The translations under genes and the position numbers were made by a program. The notes beneath the pieces were generated by a model. The model ran no database searches, had not been told where the DNA came from, and saw nothing but the letters and a program-made list of their open reading frames with translations. Below are positions 23,343-36,299 of a stretch of 64,000 nt of DNA, in pieces. Source of the stretch: Chaunax sp. Z400 (taxonomy: Eukaryota; Chordata; Actinopteri; Lophiiformes; Chaunacidae); contig CM075195.1 of assembly GCA_037577475.1 (NCBI GenBank), forward strand, positions 25,315,399 through 25,379,398, read 5' to 3'. Within the stretch, counting starts at the first letter, position 1; every line of letters begins with the position of its first letter.

Positions 23343-23739
23343 TTGTTGGTTAGTGCTCGAGTCGTGAGACAGTCATTACAAAACAAGCATGAAATACACG
23401 CACGTCAATATGAAAACACTTTGTTGCCGGGAGAAGGTGTGAATATGGGGTGACTGCAAGCTCCATTATGCTAAAAGGGACATTAATTTTGTCTACTGAC
23501 TCCAATCATAATGTACAAACATATGTATCAATATCCGTCAAAACATGAACAGAAAACCAATTAAAGCATACTTAAGTAGACATGGTAGCGATCAATTAAC
23601 TTTGATGGTGGTTGGAAATCTGAGAAATTGCTATGAAAACCGTAAATCTCCTCTGTCGTTGATAAATTTCCGGTCAATTCGTAGAAATCGGTAGAAGTAA
23701 TAGCTGCTTCGAACAAGTTCTATGCAGCTTTGGTAATAA

Positions 23740-23870
23740 CCGTTCGTCGTTAACTTCCAGCTGTGACATTACGCGGGTTTTCCAGATATCGCGGGAGAAA
23801 CAAGTAGCCACTACAGTGTTGCCAGAACTCGCGAGAGAAAAAAGCAGCCAGAGGCCTGTTGCATAAAGCA
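23740..23870 (-). promoter_or_regulatory. Probable CpG promoter of the poly(A) polymerase gene
   Basis: About 400-500 bp upstream of the start codon is a local cluster of CpGs in otherwise CpG-poor DNA. It includes CTCTCGCGAG on the minus strand near 23,828-23,837 and CTCCCGCGAT near 23,790-23,799. The first is nine of ten bases of TCTCGCGAGA, a palindromic core-promoter element of housekeeping genes bound by BANP. Placement and orientation fit transcription of the polymerase gene. No TATA box is evident. Confidence 0.5.
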
Positions 23871-23903
23871 ATTTTAGCAAATGAACCAGGCTTATTACTA
23901 CGG

Positions 23904-24521
23904 TACGACGGGGTATTAGGGCCACATTGACAAAAATAAAATAAAATAAATAAGATTACGTCGTAATTTTACGATAATAAACTCGTCATTTTACGAGAAA
24001 AAAGTCACAACTGCAGGGCTATCGTTGGTTGCATCAACGTGCTATTCAAAAGGGTTTCATGGTGCAAGAAACAGTCAGATTGGTCAATTGGATGTTGGAT
24101 TCTGAAGGAGTAGAACTCCGGCGAACTCGGCGTCCTTATGGCATATGGACTCATATGATAAATTATAACCGCATGGTATATGTATTAATGGCTGCATTGA
24201 CGGGTTTAGCCATCACATAATGTGGATGGAGGCTTACACCACAAACAGTGATCCCAAAGGAATTGCTAACTACTTCATAAGCACAGTAACCCTCATCGGA
24301 GGCACTTATTCTCGTAAAATTAAAACTTTATTCTCGTAAAATTACGACTTTATTCTCGTAGAATTACGACTTTATTCTCGTAATTTTACGACTGTATTAT
24401 CGTAGTATTAGATCTTTTTTTATTCTCGTAAAATTACGACTTTATTCTCGTAATTTTACGACTTTACTCTTGTAATATCAGATTTTTTTATTTTTCAAGG
24501 TGGCCCTAATACTCCTTCGTA
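23904..24521. mobile_element. Internally deleted DNA transposon with long inverted ends
   Basis: The ends share an inverted GTATTAGGGCCACNTTGA-type terminus (left 23904-23935, right 24490-24521). Inside both ends lie repeated TTCTCGTAAAATTACGAC-type units, several in alternating orientation between 24,310 and 24,475. The centre holds a broken integrase-like transposase. At 618 bp it is far too short to be autonomous. The superfamily is not certain: the IS3EU-like group is suggested by the transposase, and PIF/Harbinger is an alternative. No clear target duplication was found. Confidence 0.7.
24016..24303 (+). pseudogene. Decayed integrase-like (rve-type) transposase fragment
   Basis: One frame reads GYRWLHQRAIQKGFMVQETV and then DSEGVELRRTRR, as in the large family of fish transposon proteins with an IS3-like integrase core. 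A second frame carries HIMWMEAYTTNSDPKGIANY and the ISTVTLIGGT that follows it. A frameshift near 24,210 joins them. Between the two, where active relatives have the WH-x-D and IDGFS motifs, the sequence reads IWTHMINYN and LTGLA, so the catalytic aspartates are gone. Family resemblance is from memory of such proteins; it is clearly non-functional. Confidence 0.65.
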
Positions 24522-24552
24522 GTATCGCCATGTTACAGCTATAAATAATTTA

Positions 24553-24589
24553 GAATTACACAGGGTATAAATAATACCCTGTGTAATTC
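24553..24589. repeat. Perfect 16-bp inverted repeat (hairpin)
   Basis: GAATTACACAGGGTAT is followed by a 5-base spacer and its exact reverse complement. It lies 30 bp outside the transposon end at 24,521. No ORF is associated. It may be a footprint of another element. Confidence 0.8.
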
Positions 24590-24599
24590 CTTTACAGGT

Positions 24600-27500
24600 T
24601 TTATGTTTAAATATGAAGTAGGCACAACGAGGAAATTGACTCTTTATATCACTGAGAAACTGCATTTTATCCCACCACCTCAGTGTTCAAATTTTGTTAC
24701 TGTGCTGGATTGAAAATTACTGTGTAATTATCATCCAGAGTGGGGGTACTGTTACATGAATGCTCTAAATCCTCTGTACTCGGTGCGCAATCTGTGTGTG
24801 CGTTGTGTGCATGGTGACTTCAGCCAGTGTGATCGTAGCATAGGTGTGTGTAGATGGGAGAGACAGCGGAGTCAGATGAATGGAGACGCAGAGTGAGTGC
24901 GCGTCCCGCATGTTGGGCTGCGAACGGAGCAGGTGTAGCGCAGCAAATACACAGTTTGATCACATCGTGCAGGTGTCAAATAAAGTAACAAGTCTGCAAG
25001 AACCCAGCAAAGTGGCTAAAGCAACAATGAAGAGTGACTGCATGGAGATGACAATAGGTCTGATATGTTATAGGCTATATGATATGGCCACGCATTATAA
25101 TTTTTTTTCCCAATGTCACCACGATACGGAGTGTTAGTGAACATGAACAGTATCCATTTATAAATCAGTATGTCATGCTGGAGGAGAGTATGGAAAGATG
25201 GATTCCATAGGGAAAATGCAAACTGTGTCACAGAGAAATAAAAGCAATAAACACCGAGCTGTTTCTTGTCAATTTATATTTGCAGGTAATGTTGACTAAA
25301 AAAAAGAAGCTGTGGCTACTTTTATATAAACAGTTGTTCATTATTTCTTTGAAAGCAGCCTGCATATATGATATACTGTACATGAGGCTTTGGATTACAT
25401 CTTCAACAATGACACTGACGAGGAGGAGAGAAGGAAACTGACAGTGAAGATGATTTAGAGGAGAAGATGTGATGTGTAGATTTATTTATTCATGTATTTA
25501 TTTATTTAAATAAATACATTTGAGGTTTTGTCCTCTCTTTACTAAATAAATCATATCGGTCAGTTCTGACCGGTAACACAAAGGATGTTATTTTTTGCCA
25601 CAATTTAAAATTTTTAGATGGTTTCAAAACAAATGTCTGTGTTAACATTGAAACTAAGTAGTCTGCGATAAATAGAACAATATGTTTAATCAGAGTATTT
25701 GTTATAGTCAAAATAATACCTATATGATGCTTTTGGAGTTGATAAAAAAGATGAAATAGTTGTATTTGGAGGCATTATCATCACTGACACGATCTATCTA
25801 TTATGGGGCCAACCAGGGTCAGACAGGTGTTTATCGGGGGCCTCTTTATAGTGTAGAGGGCAGGCATACTGCCCTTATTCTTCATATTAGCACTCCTGGC
25901 TGTCACAGCATTACACTGCAGGAATTAATGTAATTGTCACATTATATTTGAAATTTCAATGAGAGAACTGTTCAGATGTAGGGTAAGCATTGGAAATACA
26001 GTGTTCCAAGTAAAATGCAGTCTGTTAGCAGACTTTTTCCAACTTTAATTTAATGTTTCCATTTTTACCCCATAACGACTACATTTGGTCATTGTTATCG
26101 TTTTCAAAAGTTTCTTGTATTTAGTTCAAATCCCATTTTTGAAATGAGAAAAAAGATGTTTTTTAGGAAATATTTCCTGTCATAATATCCGTTGACTCAA
26201 TGCTGTAATAAAGCAGAACTTTCTTTTAAAGGCAAAGGGAATACGGATCTATTTTACTGATCAGGAATAACAACATATGTTGATTCAATGCAGAAATACA
26301 CAGATGTGTAGATGGTGTAGAAGCCCTGGTGCTTCATCATGGTATAACCGCAGTTTTTGTCAAAGTCACACAATATAAGCTATAGCATTTGTGTACATGG
26401 GCTCAAATATAGACTCTCAGGATGACTATCTTTCCTACCAGCATTATATTTCTTAAACTGAATGAAACTCCACATTTATACACCATGCTGCAGTAGAAAG
26501 GATGAGCTTAGGGTGGATGTAGGTGTGCGTAGTCCAGGACACAGGTTTCAGTTCCCGTCTATGTTAGGCTTAGTTAATTAAAGCACTTTGGTTAAGGCTA
26601 GGAAAACATATCAATTTGTCCAAATTTACTGTATTAGATTTACTTTGGTTAAGATCTGTTTTTTTTATTTTGCTAATATGTTCATAAGGATGTTTGTGCA
26701 ACTGTGACAACATTTAAACTTTAAGTTTTGTGTTCATGGAAACAAATTTCCCACCAAAGATCTGACCATTCATTCCCATGTATATGAAGCTTATTTCAAG
26801 AGGTGCCGTGATGCACTCAGGGTTCATTCATTCATTCATTCATTCATGTGAGAATCACACCTTTCCACAGATGAAAAGAAATGTATGGTTGTTCTGATTT
26901 TTTTTTTTTAAACAAAAAAACATCTCTGATGACTCTTCACTGACTTTCACACACATGCCTAATAATGTTAGGTGCTGTGAATGAATGGAGTTTATTCTGA
27001 AATCTACTGGTGTGCTGGAGCAAAAAGTAGGCAGAGGAGGGAAACAGGAAGTCAGTGTTATGAGCTATAAGACAACTATTCCACAAGCTGAAAATTACAT
27101 TGTATTTAACCAGCTACTAAACTGTGATCGCCCTCCTTGCACTAATTCCAGCCAAGTAACATGCCACCTTCTCTGCTCCCTGTTTGAGAGAGAACAAATG
27201 TGTCTTTCCCCACTCCTCAGAGAAATTAATGGACAATCCGAACTGCAGTCTTGATGCATTTCAGTGTTGTTCTTACATTAAGATGTAAATGCTCTGTGTC
27301 CAACCAGGTGGTGTGAAATTATTTTCTGTAGGAAATAGACACAAAGTCTTTTTTTTAATGCAGTCTGAGTTGGCTGTAGAATCAACAGACAGGCCTATTA
27401 GATCTCTATGAAGCTGTATAAGTCATCTAACCACACACATGCTTACAGCAGCTGACCTGTAAATGTGAGTTCAGCCTGTCCATCACAGGCTCCCTCCCCT

Positions 27501-30500
27501 CTCCTTACCTCTCACGCTTTGGGCAATTTCTATGATGGCTCTGCTGTTAGACTGGAACATAAAGAGAGCACAGATAGCAGCTATAAAATTGATTTTTAAT
27601 CGGTCTCAGCTCATTACGTTTGTGTGTGTGTGTGTGTCTTTTTGTGTACTGGCTGGGGGTGGGGGCATGAGTGACGACTGCCGGGGCAGTTTAATAGAGC
27701 AGTCGTCACACCTGATGTTCTGTAGCCAGTGGCAAAAAAAAAGAGAGCTACTGACTGCGTCTACGCTCTCGTACATGCACACACACTTCACACACTCCAC
27801 AAATGTTTCTAAGCTGAAGAGTGATCTGTATATACTCTCCACAGAAATCATCTTTTTCAATGACTGAATGCCTCGGGATGAAGCTAATTAAATTCCATTT
27901 GTTACACCTGGTCCCAAACCAGTAGAGAGGAAGATTGAGGAACAGTAAACCACTCTGGGGTCCAATTCATACCAGTCTATTCCACTGGTCAGACTGTTAT
28001 AGACAGTCAGTGTGAAAGCCCGTACCTTGAAATGAAAAAAAAAAATATGGAGGGGCTTGAAATTAAGCTGGCAAAAGATGATTGGCTTCTCTTTCACATG
28101 AAGCCATGGCTCGCAGTTAATAGTTTTGGCCATCAGTCCTGTCAGTAACAATAACACTGTAGGCTTTGACTGAAGTGGTGTGATTGTGGAACGAGATAAA
28201 AGGCATCCAGTTAGGCAATTAACAGCTTATTTGGCAGAAGACAGGAAATCAGATAGCTAGTAAAAATATTAACTACAATGTTGGCTGTGAACGTCAGACA
28301 CAATTTACTGACTTCCTGTTTCAAAAGGTGTGTGAAGGACTTAACTATTAACAAACATGTTCCTCTATAGTTGATAAGTTAACATTAAAATAAACAGGAA
28401 AGGGAACATGTGGGGTCAATGTTCTGTTTATTTCACTGTTAAAGAATGCAATCTGAAACTGATCATGAGGTTATACAGAAGTGCACAGTGTGATTCCTGT
28501 GCAGAAGTGAAATATGCAGTAGGCAGGGGTGCACATGAGTGGTGTGCATGTGTGGTCTGAGTAAACGATGCACAGCATGTATTAGAACAAGAAGGGCTTT
28601 TGTGTACAGCCACTGTGTACATTGTGTGTGTCTCACAACAGAGATTTTAATTTCTAAATTAAGTGAGTTGGATGACACAGGAAATAGTCAAGGGGCTTCT
28701 GCAGCCCTTCCATGCTTGTGGTTTATGGGATGAGTTTCGGTGGCGATCGAGGATTCCGTTGTGCCTATTCTGAGCACCGCCCACATCCTTGAAAACTGGG
28801 CCAAATCAGCTGATCGCATGTTCCCATACTGAGAGACATTTACTCGCTCCATTGTAAAGTTACTACGCTTTTATTTTACAGAAGAGGTGCAAAAACAACA
28901 GAACAGTTAAAGAAAATATGTAGTGAGAATAGCTTTGCCTTTGTCAAACAATGGAAGGTTCACAATATTAAATGGTCTGCATGGAGGCAAGAGACTGCAA
29001 ACATGGAGGCTGTTACCTGCCATTCAAATTCAAGTGGCTACAAGTGATGACAGTGACCTAAAATATGCCTGCAAAAGTTGAGCACCATGCAACACCTTCA
29101 GGTGCTCCTTTGAGACCCAGACAAAAAATGTATGTGCAGCCCTGAAGATAGGGCAGTTTTAGCACCATGCTACCCATATGGAGCCAAGCCTCATTCCCAG
29201 CTTGTCACATACTCATGCTCTAATATGCCCACACAGTAGGCTTCATTGTACCTCCAATGGAAACATAGGTCAGCATTGGAGGATGAGAGCAACTGCACTT
29301 CGAGATGTATTTCACAAAGCGGTGGAGTGGAGGTTGGGGTTAAGTGGTGGGTCACACACACTTTTCCTCGGGGAACAGAGTTCACGTTCTGTACGAAAGC
29401 AAATACACAGCATTGAACTTTTCCTAAGCCTGACAATGTAGTTTTGAACTAAATCAGAGCGCCTTGTCAAGTTCAAGCGGCTTCACAAAGTGTACTTGTC
29501 AGTGTGCGACAAACTGGGATGAGAGCACGCTGCAGTGTGAGGGTGTATCAATAATTAGTGGACAGAGACAGGGCATTACCTTCCTCCATATTGTGAATCA
29601 TCACATCTGCAGCATACAGTTTGGAACACAAGATATCATCTGTCTGTTCACACGGCCTGTAAATCTACAGTGTATTAATTAGCGGTGATATACCAGTCCA
29701 GAACACTGTTGCTACCATGTGTTCAGCATATAAAGTGTCTGATTTATTATTTACGACTCTGGTGAAATCACAATAATCCTGTGATTTCAGTCCGTCGTTA
29801 TCAGCAGCGTTAACAACTCCAGCCCTCGGTGGCCACACATCCTTGCCTTGGGCACTCTTCCCTCTCATCCCACCATTTTATCTCATTCTTTATTTAGGAA
29901 TTTCCTTCCTTGCTTCCGTCCCTCTGTTCAGAACTTCATCCTGCTCTCCCCAGTGACCGTCTCTTACAGTGGGAAGCATCCTCCATTTCCCCTTCCTGCT
30001 GCCTCCGCGTCATATATCTATGAATCAGTAAAGCATTATGTGCTGACCTTCAGCTGTGGCACAACGTACGTCACAAATGCATAATAAACTTCTTAAATCA
30101 TTCCCATGCTTGATTTGACTGTCCAGGATGTATAGCCCCCCCAACCACCACCACCACCACACCCTTACCCATCACCTCTTAGCTCTACAACCCTCCAGCT
30201 TTCCTCCTGCTCTGATGGATGCTCCACAGAGCCACAGGCCTCTCCCTTGATCCCTTTTTCTTCATCCTCTATTGCTCCATCCTCACATTCTCACTGTTCC
30301 TGCCATCCCTCTTTAACCTCTTCACCCACTGCTGCTTTGACTTTTCACAACTGTAATCTCCTCCAATTAGCTGAAACAGGCAAACATGCACAAAAAAAAT
30401 CTAATTTACATACCTCTCCAGCTGCCAGCATAATCGATATGGAAATCTATCCCAGTGGAACTGGAATTTCAGCTTGGATTTCTGGTTGGGCTGTACATCT

Positions 30501-30650
30501 AAGACCTATTTGCATCCTCTTTTTAAAAACATCATGTCACAATTATTTTTATCATTTTGATAAATGGGCCAAAATATTGTTGTTTGGAAAACAGCAACAC
30601 ACAAAGTAGATTATGATACTGTGTACTAGAGATACCCCATGTTCAGGAAT
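24600..30650. other. Gene-poor AT-rich intergenic DNA
   Basis: No exon or element recognised over about 6 kb. It holds a (TTCA)n tract at 26823-26847 and a GT tract at 27620-27637. Confidence 0.45.
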
Positions 30651-30654
30651 GATA

Positions 30655-31097
30655 ATATACTGAGCAACAGTAGAAATGCATTTTTATTTTTATTTTTTTG
30701 ATGTCATGCCATCCTGTTTATATTAAATATCAAAGGCAAATTATGGTTCACACAGCTTTATTCACTCTTTAGCCATAAAGAAAAATACTTTTTGTGCAAA
30801 TTATTGATTGTTGCCTTAGTGTTTACACATCAAAAAGTGTGGATGGTGAGACAGAGAACAACAACAACAGTCAGCACTGCGTGTGATGACCTCCAGCATT
30901 TATCACTGCGTCACACCTCCTGTGCATGAAATGGATAAGACGGTTACTCTGGACTTGTGGGATGCCATGCCATTCTTCTTGCAGTGCTGTGAGTCATTTC
31001 AGTGAATCACATGCTTGTTTGTTTCAGTAGATTAGGGCTAGTGAAAGGAATATATTGGTTTTTTTTAATTATGCGTTTCTACTGTTGCTCAGTATAT
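30655..31097. mobile_element. 443-bp TIR transposon remnant with TA-rich ends
   Basis: The left terminus ATATACTGAGCAACAGTAGA is matched by the inverted right terminus CTACTGTTGCTCAGTATAT. The arms agree over about 22 bp and continue into AT-rich runs. TA dinucleotides at both ends fit a Tc1/mariner-like target. The centre (CACACCTCCTGTGCATG, GGACTTGTGGGATGCCATGC) has no usable frame. Confidence 0.7.
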
Positions 31098-31099
31098 AT

Positions 31100-33380
31100 T
31101 TAATTGAATACTTTTACATATTTACAGGTCCCCATCATAGTGAACTGCAATGGCAGAACATTTGAAGCTCCTGGAGTGCTGCTTTACTATAGTTATTTAT
31201 TTTCCTTGCAACAATTGCAATAAAAATTCATTCAAAAGACCAGAATGACAGATGACTGTCTTGTGTGACCTCTATAGCCTCAAGGGAGTCCAGGGCATGC
31301 TGGGAACATCCTGTGTGGATGGCCAGAGTTACAGCTGATCTTCCTCTCTGGGCTGGAGTGTTAACTGGGCCCTGTGGACAGGACGAATAAACACACACAC
31401 AGAGGCAGTCGCGTACCTGTCTGACAGCAAGTCATCTACAGGGTCGTTACCTTGTATACAGCACACGTTGTGCCGCGTATGGAGAATATCGACATGCTCA
31501 CAAAAGCCTAATGTGATGCAATCAATACTTTCAATGCTACACTGTCAAGGTTGTAGCGGAGGAACAGCATGTGTTCAGTCCATGTGTGGAGGATGAGAAC
31601 TGTATCGTCAAATGTGAGCTTCATCATGATGCATCTTGTTAAACTGATTATCGTCCATAAGAGGAGAGAGAGAAAATATGTTCCACGTGATGATAAGCTG
31701 GATACAGTAAGTAAGTGAGTAAAATGCCTATGTCATGTCTATGAGGTGACACAGTATGAAGAGAGAGTCCATGCATATATACAGTATATAGGTTGGTGGA
31801 TGGGTCAAACTAACACAGAAGTGCTGTATTCTGTGTGAAAGCAAATACTGTACTTCAACTTAGGTTGGTAAGTTAAGAAGAGCTCACCCAAAAACTGAAG
31901 ATTTGATCATTGTCTACACTGGAAGAAGGAAAACTTGAAATTGCTGGCCTTAATATGATTTTTAATTTAACTGAACCAAAAATATTTAATAAATCAAAAA
32001 CAAGATCAAAGTATTTGCTCTAAGTATTTGCTCTCGAAGCCCTCCATGCATGCTTCACCCAAAGAACAGGGTCTACAGAGCCGTCCTGCAAGGGTTTTCT
32101 TTTCCCTGTTCTGCTTCTCATGTGGTCGTCTCTCCTGTTCTCCTTCTAGTGAAACATGACGTCCTAACGGGGAGTATTTTGGTTGGATTTAGAATAGAAA
32201 TTCTTGGTTCTCTGTGGTGTAGTGGGTACACTGTAAAATGTAAGAGTGAATTTAATCAGAAATACTGAGTTGACCGAACTCAGTTTTTATTAACTTGTTA
32301 AAAACACTCATTTTGTTTTAGTTACTTTGGCATCAAGAAAACTGTCAAACTCAGATTTCTTAAGTTTGGTTCATTTAAACAAACCAAGTACTGAGAACCT
32401 TTGCTTTTTCCAGTACTTAGTTACATCCCACAATGTAACTAAGTATATTACTCTTGTACTTAAGTACTCCACAAATTAGAGCTGCTTTACTTGAATAGCC
32501 TGTTTTCTGTTCATACCACTTTCTACTTGTACTCCATATCTTTTCATGGGAAACAAGCCCTTTATATGTGAGAAAAGTTGGATAAATTGTGCTTTTGTTT
32601 TGTAAAATTCTACTCAGGTATTTCCTGTCCCAGCTTCTAAAATCTTTAATTCACATTCAAAATCTGTTTTATGGAATGCTCTTAACAGTTGTGGCATTAG
32701 CACACACCAGAATAGATTCACACGTACTTGTTCATTGTTCTGCAGCTGTCCTGTTCAATGTTGGGTTACTGACGTCTTTTGCCCTTATGAAAACAAATGT
32801 TTAATGACAGTTGAAACAACCAAACTACGTACTGTGGTTTTGCACAATGGGGTAAATCGATAGTGTCGTGTTGGGATAGACGGGTGGAGTTTCCCAGCAT
32901 ACCTTGAGACAATGTGTTTGAGGCCATTAGCCCCAGTAACCTGTGTTTAAATGTGTTCTGAATAATTATCAGTTAAGCAGTAATGAGTTCTTTAGAAATA
33001 TTTATATAGAAAATGATTAGTTATATAACACCATTAGATCATGAGTCAAGTCTCTCACACGTTTAGTGACGTCATGCCTGGGTGATGCAAGTGGGTGAAT
33101 AAAGTAGTGTAATGTATTGTAATAACAAGCACTTCAGAGCAAAAAGCAAATAACTTTGTCAAATTCATGCAATAAGAAATTTCAGCATGCTACAATACTT
33201 TTTAAGAGGTAGTTTTATTTACTTTTTTGGTAGTTTAAGTTATCACAATAACAGTAAACAGGGTAATTGAAGTGTTACACACACAAAATCAAAATCTCAA
33301 GTTTACTTTTCTTAATTTATCTAAGGCAATGAGTTTGCATGATATTTTTAAGTAACCCAACTTATTAGATTCTCAATGCA
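31100..33380. other. Intergenic DNA, nothing recognised
   Basis: No gene found. A small piece near 31,880 (GCTCACCCAAAAACTGAAGA) resembles the ends of common fish repeats. Confidence 0.4.
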
Positions 33381-33383
33381 AGA

Positions 33384-33662
33384 AGGTCCTGGGTTCAAAT
33401 CCGCCTTACTTCTCTGCGTGGAGTTTGCATGTTCTCCCCATGTCTGTGTGGGTTCCCTCCGGGTTCTCTGTCTTCCTCCCACCACCAAAGACATGTAACA
33501 TCTGAATTGGTGACTCTAGATTTGTCTTTCTATGTGGCCCTGTGTGTGTGTGGCAACCTGTTCAGGGTGTACCCAACCTCTCGCCCAATGTTAGCGTGAA
33601 TAGGCTCCAGCCCCTGCGACCCTACACAGGATAAGCGGTTACAGAAAATGGATGGATGGAGT
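33384..33662 (+). mobile_element. SINE-like element with B box and GGAT tail
   Basis: It begins AAGAAGGTCCTGGGTTCAAA, where GGTTCAAATCC is a near-perfect RNA polymerase III B box. It then runs through GTGGAGTTTGCATGTTCTCC, CTTCCTCCCACCACC, GGTGACTCTAGATTTG and ATAGGCTCCAGCCCCTGCGA to an ATGGATGGATGGA tail. This order is the hallmark of a very abundant teleost SINE-like repeat. It is truncated at the 5' end. A second copy is at 55998-56640. Confidence 0.7.
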
Positions 33663-34384
33663 ATGAGTTAGCTTAGTATGTAAAACTCAAAATCAGAATA
33701 TATGGAATATGAATTATCTGAATGAAACAAAACGAGTTGGCACAATACTTCACGATTTTCTTGAGTTTTCTAAGCCTTTTCATTTTTATAGTGTAGATAC
33801 AATGAGAAGTTGCATTTTCTGTACACCTCAGTACTCACACACACAACAATCATGTAACGTTACATCCAACAGAGGCACGTGATGCTCTGTTGTGTCTGGT
33901 GCAACTTCCAGGTGGCAGGTAAACACTGAGTGTTTGCAGAGAGATCGCAAATTCCCATTGATCTTGTCTAGCGGTGCATGCAGGGGTTTTTAGCTTAGAG
34001 GCTACATTTAAGGTTTCATTTTTTTTAAAAAGAGTGTAAATAATGTCTGCAAATCACTTTGGGGTCTCAGGGATTCTGAAGACTTGGATTATGCCACACA
34101 AGCTGTATGGAGTCATTTCATTTCATTTTTTCAATAAATAGCCTCGATAAATAGACAAATAAAAATTGGGCTATGTTTAAGTACATTCCCCTAAGACTTG
34201 TGCTCTAAAATGCTATTGGCTTAAAGCAGTGTCAAATAAATATTTGGTATTTCATTGGTTAAATAGGCGATAGGTCAAAATGCATGCAAAGTTTTGCAAA
34301 TAGACTGTCAACTATGTGCTGAGTACACTACAGTCATGTTATGTGTTATAGGTTTAGGATTATTTTTCAGTTTTTATCTTTGCT

Positions 34385-34645
34385 CCACTGTATGGCTGGG
34401 CAAAATATCAATTTTGAATTGATATCATGATATGAGGTCTGGGATATCAGTCCAGTAGTGCCAGCCTGGCTTAAGTCCCCATCTTCCTCAGTTGCTTAGG
34501 AGAATCCTGAAACGCTGTTTTGCTGTGAGGCATCAGAAACGTTTTGTGGTCTTAGAAACTTCACCAGACTTTCCATCAGCAGAAGGTTGTGCAGATAATG
34601 GCTGAATTTGAGTGTTTGGGTGAACTGTTCTTTTAACTTGCATAA
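34385..34645. repeat. Fragments of dispersed repeats
   Basis: The stretch at 34,396-34,450 (GGGCAAAATATCAATTTTGA, GATATCATGATATGA) resembles a common fish MITE end. The stretch at 34,490-34,640 ends GTTTGGGTGAACTGTTCTTT, a typical repeat end. A related fragment is at 44365-44520 (share GAAACTTCA and a trailing GATGACTGA-like motif). Confidence 0.35.
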
Positions 34646-34649
34646 CATT

Positions 34650-36290
34650 TTTACCTTGTGTAACATAGGCCTGTGTAATGTAACAAACCTCATTTCAACC
34701 CAAACCATAATCTTTTCCTAACTGAATCAATTTGTTTTATTGCCTAAACCACATGACTAAGACTGATGTCCTTAAATGACACTCGAACTGCCCTAAAAAT
34801 GCTGTGTTATTAATACACCATCTCATGAGATCATGTTTTTGGAGGAATTTGTTTTTGAGCCATCTGTATATAATTAATCAAATCTGATTATTGACGTGGT
34901 TTCAAACATACTAACACAGTATTATGTTGTGAATTCCTTCGCTCAGACGCTTTGCTGTGAAACACAAAGAGGTGGTTGTCTTACTGTGAGTCATAATGAA
35001 GCCTTTTCTCCTTAATATAGTGCTTAAGGACATGTATCTAACACTGTCATGTGTATAAAACATGTTCGTTCCAGTGTGTCAAAGGCAAGCTGTGCTAATA
35101 ATCAGCATGCACTACAGTTGCTGCGAGCTCAAAGCTCAGAAGAGGATCAGCACGTCGTCTACGTGAGGATGACGAGAGAGAGGAGAGGAATGCGAGGGTG
35201 TGGATGAGCTCCGTGTGGATGAGCTCCGTGTGAGCAAACGCTGTGATGATTGGCCGAGAAGAGGCTGTGCTGATGCCAGAGAGTGCGTTGGTAATGCAGA
35301 GGCTGGGCAGTGAGTAAGAATAGCCAGCTTATCCTTAGAGCATTTTGTTCTCCATTCATCCCTTTTGTTTGTCTCATCAGGCAGCAAAGGCTTTAAATCT
35401 GTCCTTAGGAGAGCCTGTGAATCATCGGTAAAGGCTACCAAGGTAGTATGACATGGAGAGGTGGAGAAAGCGACAGAGAGAGAGAAAGAGGGAGAAGCAT
35501 ATGGCTTTGAAGGAAGTGATGACGCAGATACCCCCCTTCCGCCTCTCTAATTCATACTGTACGTGCTTTTCATTAAGATCCGAGGCTCTGTGTGTGTCGG
35601 AAAATCCTCTGCAGTAGGAGAAAAAGAGAGTGGAAGGTGGAAAGTGGAAAAAGAGATGAATGCTAGAATAAAGGACTCTCCTTTTCGTAATTAATGAGGT
35701 AATAATATGATTTTATTGAGCTCAGATACAATCTAACCACACTGATTTATTCTCCCTCCCTAACATTGGATCTATGACAGTTTCTAATGGCACCATTAAT
35801 AAATCATTACAAGCTGACATCGATGGGTGCCATACATCCATGGAGGCAGGGTGACTGAGTTCATCCCTAGAGACGTGAATCCTGCCCAGTAACTCCTATC
35901 CGTCAACCCCGCCCTGCCCTGGCACGCCGCTACACATCTCCCTCACCCAGTTCCCAAGTATTCACAGTAGGCAAGGAATAGAGATGGATCCAGGGGCTGT
36001 AAGGCCTCGTAACCCACTTCCAATCATCCCAAGGCCGCTGCTCATTCTCCTCCCACTAACAGTGATCAAAATGACACTATAGAGGACAGAAAACACAGTT
36101 TGAATTCATGCAGTGCACAGTTATCTTCATTAAAGATATAGTTTCGTAGAGCATTGGCCTAAGAATCACTTTCATATTTGACAGTTTCAAGTGTTACATG
36201 TCTGACTTAAACACAGAGAGGCTTGGGCCCTTCATTAATAGCCTCTTTCACACAGAGATCCTGCAACAGCACCGCAAGTGACTTCTCTAC
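34650..36290. other. Intergenic DNA, nothing recognised
   Basis: No gene. A 15-bp unit, GTGTGGATGAGCTCC, occurs twice in tandem at about 35,200-35,230. Confidence 0.4.
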
Positions 36291-36299
36291 AATGCCATA

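Noticed and set aside
23674..23925. 83-codon minus-strand open frame upstream of the polymerase
   Set aside because: It overlaps the CpG promoter region, does not join in frame with exon 1 and has no family match. At most an upstream ORF.
33384..33420. tRNA gene suggested by the B box GGTTCAAATCC
   Set aside because: No cloverleaf or A box can be built and the following sequence is a known type of SINE body.
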